Assembly (NCBI RefSeq): GCF_038784515.1
Contig: NZ_CP152376.1
Span: forward strand, 186,001 to 250,000
Source: Rhodoferax sp. GW822-FHT02A01
Lineage (GTDB): Bacteria > Pseudomonadota > Gammaproteobacteria > Burkholderiales > Burkholderiaceae_C
DNA length: 64,000 nucleotides
Reading direction: 5' to 3'
Below, in pieces: positions 8,496-16,657 of this stretch. A program made the translations under genes and the position numbers. The notes beneath the pieces were generated by a model that was given only the letters and a program-made list of their open reading frames with translations, had not been told where the DNA came from and ran no database searches. The number at the start of each line of letters is the position of its first letter. The stretch's first letter is position 1.

Positions 8496-9881
8496 ATGAA
8501 CCCTGTCATCCTGATTGAATTCAACGAATTGTGCCCATCCCTTCTGGACCGTTGGATGGCCGAAGGGAAGCTCCCCAACTTCAAGAAATTTCACGAGAAT
8601 TCGGATGTCTTTGTCACGGAAGCCGATGAGAAGGAGGCTCCTAATCTGGAGCCCTGGATTCAGTGGTATTCGCTGCACACGGGAGTTCCCTTCCGAGACC
8701 ATCAGGTCTTCCACCTGACCGACGGCCCCCGTGCCACCCAGCGCGATATCTGGCAGCGCCTGCTGGACAAGAACAAAGTGGTATGGAACTGCTCGAGCAT
8801 GAATACCAAGGGACTTGCCCACGAACGAAGCGTGTTCCTTCCTGACCCATGGTGTACCAGTGAGACACCCTTCCCTGCCGAGCTGAAGGACTTCCATCGA
8901 TTCGTAGCCAGCCAAGTACAAGAGTACAGCAACGCCGACAGGGGACTCCAATTGGGCGACGTCCTGCGCTTTCTGGGCTTTATGGTGGGTCACGGGCTCA
9001 GGGCCAAGACTGTCATGGCTATATTGCGCCAGCTCCTATCGGAGCGGCGCAATGGTGGTGAATCTGCGTGGAGACGTGCCACCATCCTGGACAAATTGCT
9101 TTTTGATGTATTCCGTCATTACCAGCTAACGCGCCGGCCGGATTTTTCGACCTTCTTTGCCAATAGCACGGCGCATCTGCAACACAGCTATTGGCGTTGC
9201 ATGGATCCCGATGCCTTCACTGTAAAGCCCGGTGGCGAAGACATTCGAAAGCATGGTGACGCGGTGTTGTTCGGTTACCAGGAAATGGACCGGCTTCTGG
9301 GTGATTTCTTCCAGCTGGAGGAAGAGTGTGGTGCGACCCTCGTTTTCGCCACAGCCCTCAGTCAACAGCCGTTTCTGAAATATGAGGCCACCGGAGGACA
9401 GCATTTTTACCGGCCACGACGGGTTGAGGATCTGCTGAAATCACTGGGCCTGGCATGGACCGAGCTTGCCCCCGTAATGACCCACCAGTACGTGATGCAT
9501 TTCGCCAATGCGGCCATGCGCAACGTCGCAGAGCAGCGCCTGCGAGCGGTGACCGTGGACGGCGTGGAAGTGTTTCGTATTGAACCGACCAATACAGAGA
9601 CCAGTCTGTATTTCGGCTGCAAGTTGAACCAGAAAATTGCATCGGATGCCCAGTTGAATCTGGGAGTGGGGCAATCTGCGACACCGTTCTTTGGTGTTTT
9701 TTATCGCATTGAGGAAATCAAGAGTGGGCGCCACCATCCGGATGGATGCTTCTGGGTCAAGTCCGGACGGCATACGCAACACCCGCAGAAGGTTTCCATC
9801 CTTGATATTGCGCCCACACTTCTGGGCATGCTGCAAGTGGACGAAGCGGACCTCAGTGGCCGCAACTTGCTGCGGGCTTGA
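8496..9881 (+). CDS. Alkaline-phosphatase-superfamily (phosphodiesterase/sulfatase-like) protein
   Basis: 461 residues from ATG 8496. The N-terminal VILIEFNELCPSLLDRW and the segment WIQWYSLHTGVPFRDH resemble the metal-binding Asp/Glu and Thr nucleophile region of type I phosphodiesterases, and the C-terminal ILDIAPTLLGMLQV is the usual family ending. No signal peptide is seen with this start. An alternative ATG at 8436 adds 20 residues and has a G-rich sequence in front; the shorter form fits the family's beginning better. The gene faces the O-antigen-ligase gene tail to tail (12 nt between). Substrate unknown; modification or removal of a phospho-substituent on the polymer or lipid is only a guess. 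Confidence 0.68.
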   Translation: MNPVILIEFNELCPSLLDRWMAEGKLPNFKKFHENSDVFVTEADEKEAPNLEPWIQWYSLHTGVPFRDHQVFHLTDGPRATQRDIWQRLLDKNKVVWNCSSMNTKGLAHERSVFLPDPWCTSETPFPAELKDFHRFVASQVQEYSNADRGLQLGDVLRFLGFMVGHGLRAKTVMAILRQLLSERRNGGESAWRRATILDKLLFDVFRHYQLTRRPDFSTFFANSTAHLQHSYWRCMDPDAFTVKPGGEDIRKHGDAVLFGYQEMDRLLGDFFQLEEECGATLVFATALSQQPFLKYEATGGQHFYRPRRVEDLLKSLGLAWTELAPVMTHQYVMHFANAAMRNVAEQRLRAVTVDGVEVFRIEPTNTETSLYFGCKLNQKIASDAQLNLGVGQSATPFFGVFYRIEEIKSGRHHPDGCFWVKSGRHTQHPQKVSILDIAPTLLGMLQVDEADLSGRNLLRA

Positions 9882-9893
9882 ACGCAGCGCCCA

Positions 9894-11210
9894 CTATGCG
9901 ACCGCTTTGCGGGCGCCGTTGGAGTCTGTGAGACGTCGTTCGCGGCGAAGGTGGAGCTTTAGCACTTCCAGCAGCATACAGACGATGTAGGGCATCTCAA
10001 AATAGGCCGCAGATAACAAGGCGCCGCCGGCCAAGTAGGCAATGATGGTCAACAGCAGCATTTCTGCAAGGTTCCTGGCCCACTCAAATTCCGGGCCTAG
10101 CGCTATCGCTTCTCGGATCACCGTACGCGCCGTGAAAATTGCGTTAAGGAAGACAGTCAGGAAAATGATCAGCCCCAGAAAGCCACCATCTCCCATGACT
10201 TCAAAATAAATGCTGTGCGCAGCTCTCGCGATGTTGAAGTCCATGCCTTGCATGGTGGGCAACAGGCTGGGGGCATTCTGGAATCGCTCCCACACCGGGC
10301 GAGCCTGCACCGCGTGGAAACCACCACCGAATACAGGATTTTCCAGGGCGATGGCGCTGCTGACTTTCCACGCAGAGACACGCTGCATGAAGGAGTTGTC
10401 AGCCCCCGCATCGCGCATGGTGTTCATGCGTTCGGTCCAATCTGCAGGCGCCATGGCGACCACCAGAACGGCAGATACGGACACCAGAAGCAATCCCGCC
10501 ATTTTGCGCTTGCTAGTGGCAATGAACCACAAGGCCACTGCGACCATGCAGGCCAGGCCTCCACGCGAATGGGTGGCCACAACTGCCAGCACGGTAAGTA
10601 CGGTGACACCCATAAAGCCGAGTTTGATCAGCCTGCTGCTGACGAAGCGCGAGATATAAATCAACAAGGGAAGCGACATCACGAGCACCAGCGCAAAATG
10701 GTTGTTGTCCCCGAACTTGCCTATGCCCATGGCGACGTGCCTGCCGGCATTGGCTATGAACTTCAGCCCATCCAGCAGCCCGTGCAGACCAGTGGCTATG
10801 GCGAGCATGACGACAAAGGCGTGAATGCGGTAACGACTGGTCAGCACCATGGGCATCAGCACACAGTACAAAAGAGTCTTGATGAGGTTGACGGCCAATT
10901 CCCAATTTCGCGCCAGATCTGGGTAAGCCAGCGTTGCGCATACAAGCGCTTGAGCGGTGTAGACCAGATATATGCTGGATGTACGGTTGAGGGCAAAAGG
11001 CTGTCGCTCATCATCCTTGCCCATCACTATCAGGACCAGGGTGATGATGGCAAATACCTGCACGATCGGCTGCGTTTGCATGAAGCCGAAGACGTAGTAA
11101 TTGACGGCAGCCAAACCCGCCCAGCCCCACAGCATATAGGCAATGAAGGTATTGCCCACTGCGAGTGCAAAAAACACCAGCATGGCGCCAAACAACATCA
11201 GGTCACGCAT
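9894..11210 (-). CDS. O-antigen ligase/Wzy-like protein, exosortase A system-associated
   Basis: 438 residues with about ten to twelve hydrophobic segments. The large soluble loop contains the family's hallmark order: THSRGGL (about 205), RVSAWK, ENPVFGGGF and AHSIYFEVMGDGGFLGL (around 340). These residues are typical of the Wzy/WaaL family and in particular of the putative O-glycosylation ligase that accompanies XrtA. It would polymerise repeat units or transfer glycan in the periplasm. It is the last gene of the minus-strand operon and overlaps the small membrane-protein gene by 8 nt. Confidence 0.88.
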   Translation of the reverse strand: MRDLMLFGAMLVFFALAVGNTFIAYMLWGWAGLAAVNYYVFGFMQTQPIVQVFAIITLVLIVMGKDDERQPFALNRTSSIYLVYTAQALVCATLAYPDLARNWELAVNLIKTLLYCVLMPMVLTSRYRIHAFVVMLAIATGLHGLLDGLKFIANAGRHVAMGIGKFGDNNHFALVLVMSLPLLIYISRFVSSRLIKLGFMGVTVLTVLAVVATHSRGGLACMVAVALWFIATSKRKMAGLLLVSVSAVLVVAMAPADWTERMNTMRDAGADNSFMQRVSAWKVSSAIALENPVFGGGFHAVQARPVWERFQNAPSLLPTMQGMDFNIARAAHSIYFEVMGDGGFLGLIIFLTVFLNAIFTARTVIREAIALGPEFEWARNLAEMLLLTIIAYLAGGALLSAAYFEMPYIVCMLLEVLKLHLRRERRLTDSNGARKAVA

Positions 11211-11388
11211 GCGGATTTACCTTCTTGGCAGCCCCGGGCTTTGCGGGTTTAACTGGCTTTTCCAGCAACTCAGCGTACGAAAAAATGCCCAACGTCTTGC
11301 GCGCGCCCCGCTTGCTGGAGCGATAGACATTCCAGATCAACAGCATCATGCCGAACAGGGCGAGCGCCAGGAGTCCTGCTTCAATCAA
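11203..11388 (-). CDS. Small single-span membrane protein, XrtA-cluster associated
   Basis: A 61-residue protein beginning at TTG 11388, which overlaps the stop of the upstream glycosyltransferase as TTGA and has a GGGGAGG Shine-Dalgarno 9 nt in front. One hydrophobic span (LLALALFGMMLLIWNVY, about residues 5-21) is followed by a basic, Lys/Pro-rich tail. The protein is too short and unusual in its start codon to be found easily. Small membrane proteins at this place are known from XrtA clusters; function unknown. Confidence 0.72.
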   Translation of the reverse strand: MIEAGLLALALFGMMLLIWNVYRSSKRGARKTLGIFSYAELLEKPVKPAKPGAAKKVNPHA

Positions 11389-12602
11389 CTTGTGATACCT
11401 CCCCTGTTCATTCTGCCAAGAATGTCGGAAAACAACTGCAGCTGCGCTTGGGTGGTAGCGTCCCAGGAAAAGGACTCCGCATGGTGGCGCGTCGCATCGC
11501 GCTCCGGATAGTGCGCATACAGGGCCTCGAAGCCTTGCACCAATCCCGCTGGCGTGCGCTCGGGCATCAGCACGCCGGCGTCGGGGGAACCGACCACTTC
11601 CGGCGTGCCCCAGATATTGCTGGCAATGACCGGCGTGCCGCAGGCCATGGATTCCAGAAGCACATTGGCCCACCCCTCCCGGCTGGAACACAGCACCAGC
11701 GCGTCGACAGCGCTGTACCACCACTTCAAGTCGGTCTGGGGCACCACGCCGGCAAAGCGCACACGTTCCTTGACACCTAGGCGCTGGGCAAGCGCCTCCA
11801 GATTGTGACGCTCTGCGCCCGCGCCAACGATCAACAGCTGCACATCGGGAGGAAGCAGGGGGAGCGCAGAGATGGCGATGTCATGCCCTTTGCGCTCGAT
11901 CAGATGCCCGACAGACAGCAGGTAACGGACCTGGAGTTGCAGGCCCAGTTGCTGGCGGGCGACTTCCCGAGGCAGGGGAGAAAACCGCTCCAGATCCACA
12001 CCATTGCGCATCACATGCAGTTTGGCCGGGTCGGCCCCCAATTCGGCCAGTCGCACCATCAGCGCCTTGGCAACGCCGATCGAGCCACCTGCCTGGGCGG
12101 CAGTCTCCAGTATCAGGCGGCGCGGGCGCGCAAATTCGGGTATCTGGTTGAGATCGGTGCCGCGTGCCGTCACTGTGAAGGGCTTGCCCAATGCCTTGGC
12201 AAGGTAACTGGCGGCTACACCGTCGGGGTAGTAGTAGTGCGCATCGATGAGGTCGAAATCGAATCCTTCGGCAATCAGCTTGCGAATGGTTGGCAATGCG
12301 CCGCGCCACAGCAGTGAAGGCGCGAGGTTCATGCCGACTTTGGGGGGCAGAAAGTAGCGTGGATGGTAAACCTCGATGCCGTTGCGCACTTCGAAGCGAG
12401 GTGCACGGGCGTGCAGGGCGTACTCACCAAATCGCGCATGTGTGAAGGGAAACCAAGGGACCGGCGCTACGACTTTCGCCTGCACTTGGCCTGACTTGAG
12501 CAGTTCGCGCAACCGGGTTTCCACAAATATGCCGTGGATGGGGCGCACCGAATTCGGATACAGCGTGGAAAAAAGCAGGATTCGGATGGGGCGGGCAGTC
12601 AT
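11385..12602 (-). CDS. Glycosyltransferase family 4 (GT-B), exopolysaccharide assembly
   Basis: 405 residues. The N-terminal domain starts ILLFSTLYPNSVRPIHGIFVE, as in XrtA-cluster GT4 enzymes. The C-terminal Rossmann domain has LSVGHLIERKGHD, the loop SSREGWANVLLESMACGTPVIAS containing the E(x)7E-like retaining GT4 motif, and a nucleotide-sugar pocket. It is cytoplasmic and would add one sugar to the lipid-linked repeat unit. It starts 6 nt after the upstream GT gene and ends overlapping the small membrane-protein gene by 4 nt. Donor sugar unknown. Confidence 0.87.
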   Translation of the reverse strand: MTARPIRILLFSTLYPNSVRPIHGIFVETRLRELLKSGQVQAKVVAPVPWFPFTHARFGEYALHARAPRFEVRNGIEVYHPRYFLPPKVGMNLAPSLLWRGALPTIRKLIAEGFDFDLIDAHYYYPDGVAASYLAKALGKPFTVTARGTDLNQIPEFARPRRLILETAAQAGGSIGVAKALMVRLAELGADPAKLHVMRNGVDLERFSPLPREVARQQLGLQLQVRYLLSVGHLIERKGHDIAISALPLLPPDVQLLIVGAGAERHNLEALAQRLGVKERVRFAGVVPQTDLKWWYSAVDALVLCSSREGWANVLLESMACGTPVIASNIWGTPEVVGSPDAGVLMPERTPAGLVQGFEALYAHYPERDATRHHAESFSWDATTQAQLQLFSDILGRMNRGGITS

Positions 12603-12608
12603 ACGGGT

Positions 12609-13850
12609 TCAGCGGGTGACAGCATGGGTGCGGTGGCGTTCCAAGGCACCCAGGCAGATCTTCTCGAACACTTCAGCCGCAACCTTGTGGCCAAAGCGTT
12701 GGTCCACAACTGCGCGAGCCTCGCTTGATATGCGCTGCCGCAACGCCGCATCCTCCAAGAGTGCCAACACGGCATCGGCCATGGGCTGCGCACCATCGCG
12801 CTCAAGAAAGTGACGCTCCGGCTCAGCGCCGAGACCTTCCGTGCCCAGTGACGTGGAGACGATGGGACAACCCATCGCCATGGCCTCGAAGGCCTTGATG
12901 CGTGTGCCTCCACCCACCAGCAGCGGTATGACAAAGGCATGGGCCGCATGCACATAGGGTCGGACGTCGTCCACAAATCCAGTGAACTCCACGTTACGGG
13001 CGGATTGTCCCAGTGCCTTCAGCATATTCGGAGGGTTCCGCCCCACGACCACGAAGCGCGCATTGGGTTGCCGCCGCAGAATGAGAGGCCAGACTTCATT
13101 CAAGAAGTACTGCACTCCATCGATGTTGGCCGTCCAATCCATGGAACCGGTAAACACCACTGTGGGGGGGTGCACCCCATCCACGGGCGGCGGAACCTGC
13201 CAGGAAAAGAAATCCAGATCCACGCCAGTGGGAATGGCGTGGCAGTCTGCTATGGCATAGGAATTCCGGAAGAACTGCGCGTCGCGCTCCGAGACGGCAA
13301 TGACGGTGGTGAAGCGCTCCAACGCGTCGCGTTCGAAGCGGGCCATCTTGCGGTACTGGGAGGACCACATCCATCGTCGCGCCCCATCTTTCGCCTTGCT
13401 GGCGTGACGCGCAAAGATCTCGGCCTCCACGTTATGGGTGAAACACACGCTGGCTTGCCGCAGTTGCTCAGGCATGAGTACCGCGCTGTGCACGAAATCA
13501 AACACGATGAGATCACCCGGCGCCTGCGCCAGTTGCCGCACAGCGTTGGCGCCAGCCTCTGTGCGGTCAGCCACTACGTTGACGGGCAGCTCGCGCAACA
13601 AGTCCAGTGCACGCAACCATTTGGGCCGCTCTGGTGCCGGTTGCCACGCAACGAAGCGGTCGCACACGCCGGCAATCTCTGCAGCCCAACGCCGCTGTTG
13701 GGCCTCATCAGCCACACTGACCAGCGTGATGTCAAAGGCGCCACCTTTCAGCCCACGCAAAATATTGGTGGTGCGTATCTTTCCGCCCGCATCGTTGGGG
13801 AAAAGAAAGACCGGCGAAACGAAGACCAGCCGAGGCTTGCGTGGCGTCAC
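12609..13850 (-). CDS. GT4-type glycosyltransferase of the TIGR03087-like (XrtA sugar transferase) group
   Basis: 413 residues. GTG 13850 overlaps the algD stop as GTGA with GAGGG upstream, so it is preferred over a TTG two codons earlier. The protein has FVSPVFLFPNDAGGKIRT, THNVEAE, VFTGSMDWTANIDGVQYF, VVGRNPP and a GT4 motif LLVGGGTRIKAFEAMAMGCPIVS. It resembles the XrtA-linked transferase at 28496, with the same VFTG-MD--NID and VVGRNPP/IVGRNPP blocks, so the two are paralogues. It acts in the cytoplasm on the repeat unit; specificity unknown. Confidence 0.84.
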   Translation of the reverse strand: MTPRKPRLVFVSPVFLFPNDAGGKIRTTNILRGLKGGAFDITLVSVADEAQQRRWAAEIAGVCDRFVAWQPAPERPKWLRALDLLRELPVNVVADRTEAGANAVRQLAQAPGDLIVFDFVHSAVLMPEQLRQASVCFTHNVEAEIFARHASKAKDGARRWMWSSQYRKMARFERDALERFTTVIAVSERDAQFFRNSYAIADCHAIPTGVDLDFFSWQVPPPVDGVHPPTVVFTGSMDWTANIDGVQYFLNEVWPLILRRQPNARFVVVGRNPPNMLKALGQSARNVEFTGFVDDVRPYVHAAHAFVIPLLVGGGTRIKAFEAMAMGCPIVSTSLGTEGLGAEPERHFLERDGAQPMADAVLALLEDAALRQRISSEARAVVDQRFGHKVAAEVFEKICLGALERHRTHAVTR

Positions 13851-15163
13851 CAGCAAATGCCCTCGTACTCAACGCCGTCCAGGTTGCGCAGCTCCGCATA
13901 GCCCGACAAATCAACAATGCGCCGTCCCTTTGCCCGGGAAACAATCAGCTGTCGCACCTGCGGCTCGGCATGGCCGATGACAAGCACTTCGGCGTCGTGG
14001 AGCGCAGCTTCTGGCGATTCGCGCAAAAGCCTGTCCAGGTGCGGAATTTCTCGCTCAATGAATTCCTTGTTCTTGCCCAGCAGCCGGCTGAGTTTGACAA
14101 AACCGTCATAAATGCACAGGTCAAAGCCCTTGCCCAGCAACCGCTCTGCCAGCGCCACCAGCGGCGAGTCACGCATGTCGTCCGTGCCGGGCTTGAATGC
14201 CAGACCGAAGAGCGCCACCTTGCGCCGTCCGTCACGGGCGATCAGATCGTATGCGCGCTTGATGTGCGCTTCGTTGCTATCCAGGAGGCCCCCCAGCACG
14301 GGAATGGGAACGTTGAGGCCACGAGCCAGTGTCAGGAAGCCTTTGACCTCCTTGGGCAGGCATGAGCCGCCGAAGGCGAATCCCGGGCGCAGATACGCTG
14401 GAGAGATATTGAGTTGCGCGTCGTTGCAGAATATCTTCATGACCTCGCGACCATCCAGGCCGGTGGCCTTGAGCACCGACCCGGCTTCATTGGCAAACAC
14501 GATCTTCATTGCGTGGAACACATTGCACAGGTACTTGACCGACTCGGCCACGGCGTTGCTGGTGCGCACGAACTGACCGGGCAGGCCTTCGTACATCTGC
14601 TCCAGAGCCAGGTACCCCGCTTCATCCAGGCTGCCGATGACGGTCTGCGGCGGGTTGTGAAAGTCTTTGACGGAAGAGCCTTCCCGCAGGAATTCGGGGT
14701 TGAACACCAGCGACAGGTTCTGTCCCACCTTGCGCCCGGAACTTTCTTCCAGAATGGGCAATATGCGGCCTTCGGTGGTGCCAGGCGGGACAGTGCTGCG
14801 CAATACCACGACGTGCGGCGTGCTCTTCTTGCGCAACACCTGACCAATGGATCGAATGACGGCGTCTACCGCCGTGAGATTGGGCGAATAATCGGGATTG
14901 GAGGGCGTGGCCACCGAAATCAGCGAAACGTCGGTATTGAGCACCGCATACTCCACGTCAGGAGTGGCTTGGAGCTTGCCTGCCTGGACGGCAGACGCAA
15001 TCAGCTCATTGATGCCCTCTTCCACCACCGGTGACTGGCCATCGTTGATCATTTTGACCTTGAGCGGATTGGTATCCACACCAATCACGTCGTGACCCAG
15101 TTCGGGAAGGCAGCCACAGGACACGGCACCCACATACCCCAAACCAAAAACGGAAATCTTCAT
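13847..15163 (-). CDS. algD: GDP-mannose 6-dehydrogenase
   Basis: 438 residues. Oxidises GDP-mannose to GDP-mannuronate in two NAD-dependent steps, the precursor of mannuronate-containing polymers. It has the Rossmann start ISVFGLGYVGAVS, the segment NPEFLREGSSVKDF, the catalytic Cys268 within GFAFGGSCLPKEVKG, and the C-terminal FKPGTDDMRDSP motif. Length and Cys position match the AlgD family rather than UDP-glucose dehydrogenase. ATG 15163 is chosen because the Rossmann motif must sit at the extreme N-terminus. It implies a uronic acid in the polysaccharide made by this operon. Confidence 0.9.
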   Translation of the reverse strand: MKISVFGLGYVGAVSCGCLPELGHDVIGVDTNPLKVKMINDGQSPVVEEGINELIASAVQAGKLQATPDVEYAVLNTDVSLISVATPSNPDYSPNLTAVDAVIRSIGQVLRKKSTPHVVVLRSTVPPGTTEGRILPILEESSGRKVGQNLSLVFNPEFLREGSSVKDFHNPPQTVIGSLDEAGYLALEQMYEGLPGQFVRTSNAVAESVKYLCNVFHAMKIVFANEAGSVLKATGLDGREVMKIFCNDAQLNISPAYLRPGFAFGGSCLPKEVKGFLTLARGLNVPIPVLGGLLDSNEAHIKRAYDLIARDGRRKVALFGLAFKPGTDDMRDSPLVALAERLLGKGFDLCIYDGFVKLSRLLGKNKEFIEREIPHLDRLLRESPEAALHDAEVLVIGHAEPQVRQLIVSRAKGRRIVDLSGYAELRNLDGVEYEGICW

Positions 15164-15223
15164 GCCTACCCTTTCAAAACGCCTCCGAAGTGGCAAAAAC
15201 GAATGCTACTTGGAACTACACAG

Positions 15224-15625
15224 CTAGCCGCGTCCCGGCTTGAACACGAGATGCCTGGCCACCAGAAAATTGAAAACCATGGCAACACCCGAGGCTAAGG
15301 CCAAGGGAACCAGCGGGTACTGCTTCAGGTCAGTCCAGCATGCCAGGGCGAGAAAAAAAACCGAAAAATTAATGCCGGCACCCATAGTCTGACCAGCAAG
15401 GTACTCAATGTAGGCGCGGCGCGCCCTGCGCGGCTGCGGGTGTGAAAACGTCCAGGCCCTGTTCAGGGTCCATGTGACGGTGACGGCCAAGCCGAAGGAT
15501 GCCAGACGTGCCGCTAGCAGGGGTGCACCCAATCGCAGCAGGCCCATCATCACGCCAGCATCGACCCCAAAGCCGACTCCCCCCACCACCACGAAGCGCG
15601 CAAAATCACGCATGGGTTGTGGCAT
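15224..15625 (-). CDS. GtrA-family small membrane protein (lipid-linked sugar flippase)
   Basis: 133 residues with four hydrophobic spans (about 11-28, 34-54, 77-95, 105-125), beginning with FARFVVVGGVGFGVDAG and containing TWTLNRAWTF, both typical of GtrA. Members help move undecaprenyl-phosphate-linked monosaccharides across the inner membrane. It lies directly behind a GtrB/DPM1-like GT2 and a GT-C protein, which together resemble the three-part Gtr glycan-decoration system. Confidence 0.86.
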   Translation of the reverse strand: MPQPMRDFARFVVVGGVGFGVDAGVMMGLLRLGAPLLAARLASFGLAVTVTWTLNRAWTFSHPQPRRARRAYIEYLAGQTMGAGINFSVFFLALACWTDLKQYPLVPLALASGVAMVFNFLVARHLVFKPGRG

Positions 15626-15649
15626 CGGGAACGCGCGGCACGCCGTGGC

Positions 15650-16600
15650 TCACACACGTTCCCCCTGGGTGGCAGGAACCGAGAGATACAGCAGTCGCTT
15701 CATCTCCTGGCGGCCACGGGTGACGGTATCGAGGATCAGGCCTGCCGTCACGCTGAGAACAGCCGTCAACATCAAGCCAACCACCAGAACTGCCGTAGGC
15801 AGACGGGGCACCAGGCCAGTTTCCAGGAAAGTCATGATCAGCGGCACGGAGAGACCCAGACTCAGAATGGCCAGCACGGCTCCGCAGGCACCGAAGAACT
15901 GCATGGGACGCTCTTCCTTCAGGAAGCGCGCAATGGTTGTGAGGATCCGCCAACCGTCACGGTACGTGCTCAGCTTGCTGATCGACCCTTCCGGACGCTC
16001 TCGGTACGCCACCGTCATTTCGCCCACAGCCATACGCATTTCCAGCGCATGCACGGTCAACTCGGTTTCAATATCGAAGCCACGCGTGAGCGCAGGAAAG
16101 GATTTGACGAAGCGGCGCGAGAATATCTTCAGGCCCGACAACATGTCATTGAATTCCTTGCGGAAAAAAGTGCCCACCAGCCCCGTCAACAGGCGATTGC
16201 CAAACTGATGCCCGAAACGGTAAGCCTGTTCACTTTCATGGATGCGCTCACCATTCACCATGTCCAGGTTGTTTGCCAGCATGTACTCTAAGAAAGAGGG
16301 CACACAGGAGGCGTCATAGGTGTCGTCTCCATCCACCATGACGTACAGGTCGGCATCGATGTCCGCAAACATTCGACGAATCACATTGCCTTTGCCCTGG
16401 GACCGCTCGCCACGAACGACGGCGCCCGCTTCCTTTGCACGGGCTACCGTGTCATCCTTGGAATTGTTGTCGTACACATAGATGACGGCCTCAGGAAGTG
16501 CTTTTCGAAAGTCTCGCACCACGCTGGCAACGGTCTGACCCTCGTTGTAGCAAGGCACCAGGACAGCGACTTTCAGATTTCGGAAGCTCGTGTTTGCCAT
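15650..16600 (-). CDS. GT2 polyprenyl-phosphate glycosyltransferase (GtrB/DPM1-like)
   Basis: 316 residues. The N-terminal GT2 domain shows VAVLVPCYNEGQTV, YVYDNNSKDDT, and the metal-binding DGDDTYD. Two hydrophobic segments near the C-terminus (about 235-258 and 268-290) anchor it as in GtrB and ArnC. It would load a sugar from a nucleotide donor onto undecaprenyl phosphate for use by the GT-C protein at 16658. The gene follows the GT-C gene by 57 nt and precedes gtrA by 24 nt. Confidence 0.88.
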   Translation of the reverse strand: MANTSFRNLKVAVLVPCYNEGQTVASVVRDFRKALPEAVIYVYDNNSKDDTVARAKEAGAVVRGERSQGKGNVIRRMFADIDADLYVMVDGDDTYDASCVPSFLEYMLANNLDMVNGERIHESEQAYRFGHQFGNRLLTGLVGTFFRKEFNDMLSGLKIFSRRFVKSFPALTRGFDIETELTVHALEMRMAVGEMTVAYRERPEGSISKLSTYRDGWRILTTIARFLKEERPMQFFGACGAVLAILSLGLSVPLIMTFLETGLVPRLPTAVLVVGLMLTAVLSVTAGLILDTVTRGRQEMKRLLYLSVPATQGERV

Positions 16601-16657
16601 AGTTTCATTCTATCTATTCAATGTGGGACCAGGTCGTGGAGCAGGCGGGGCACCGAT

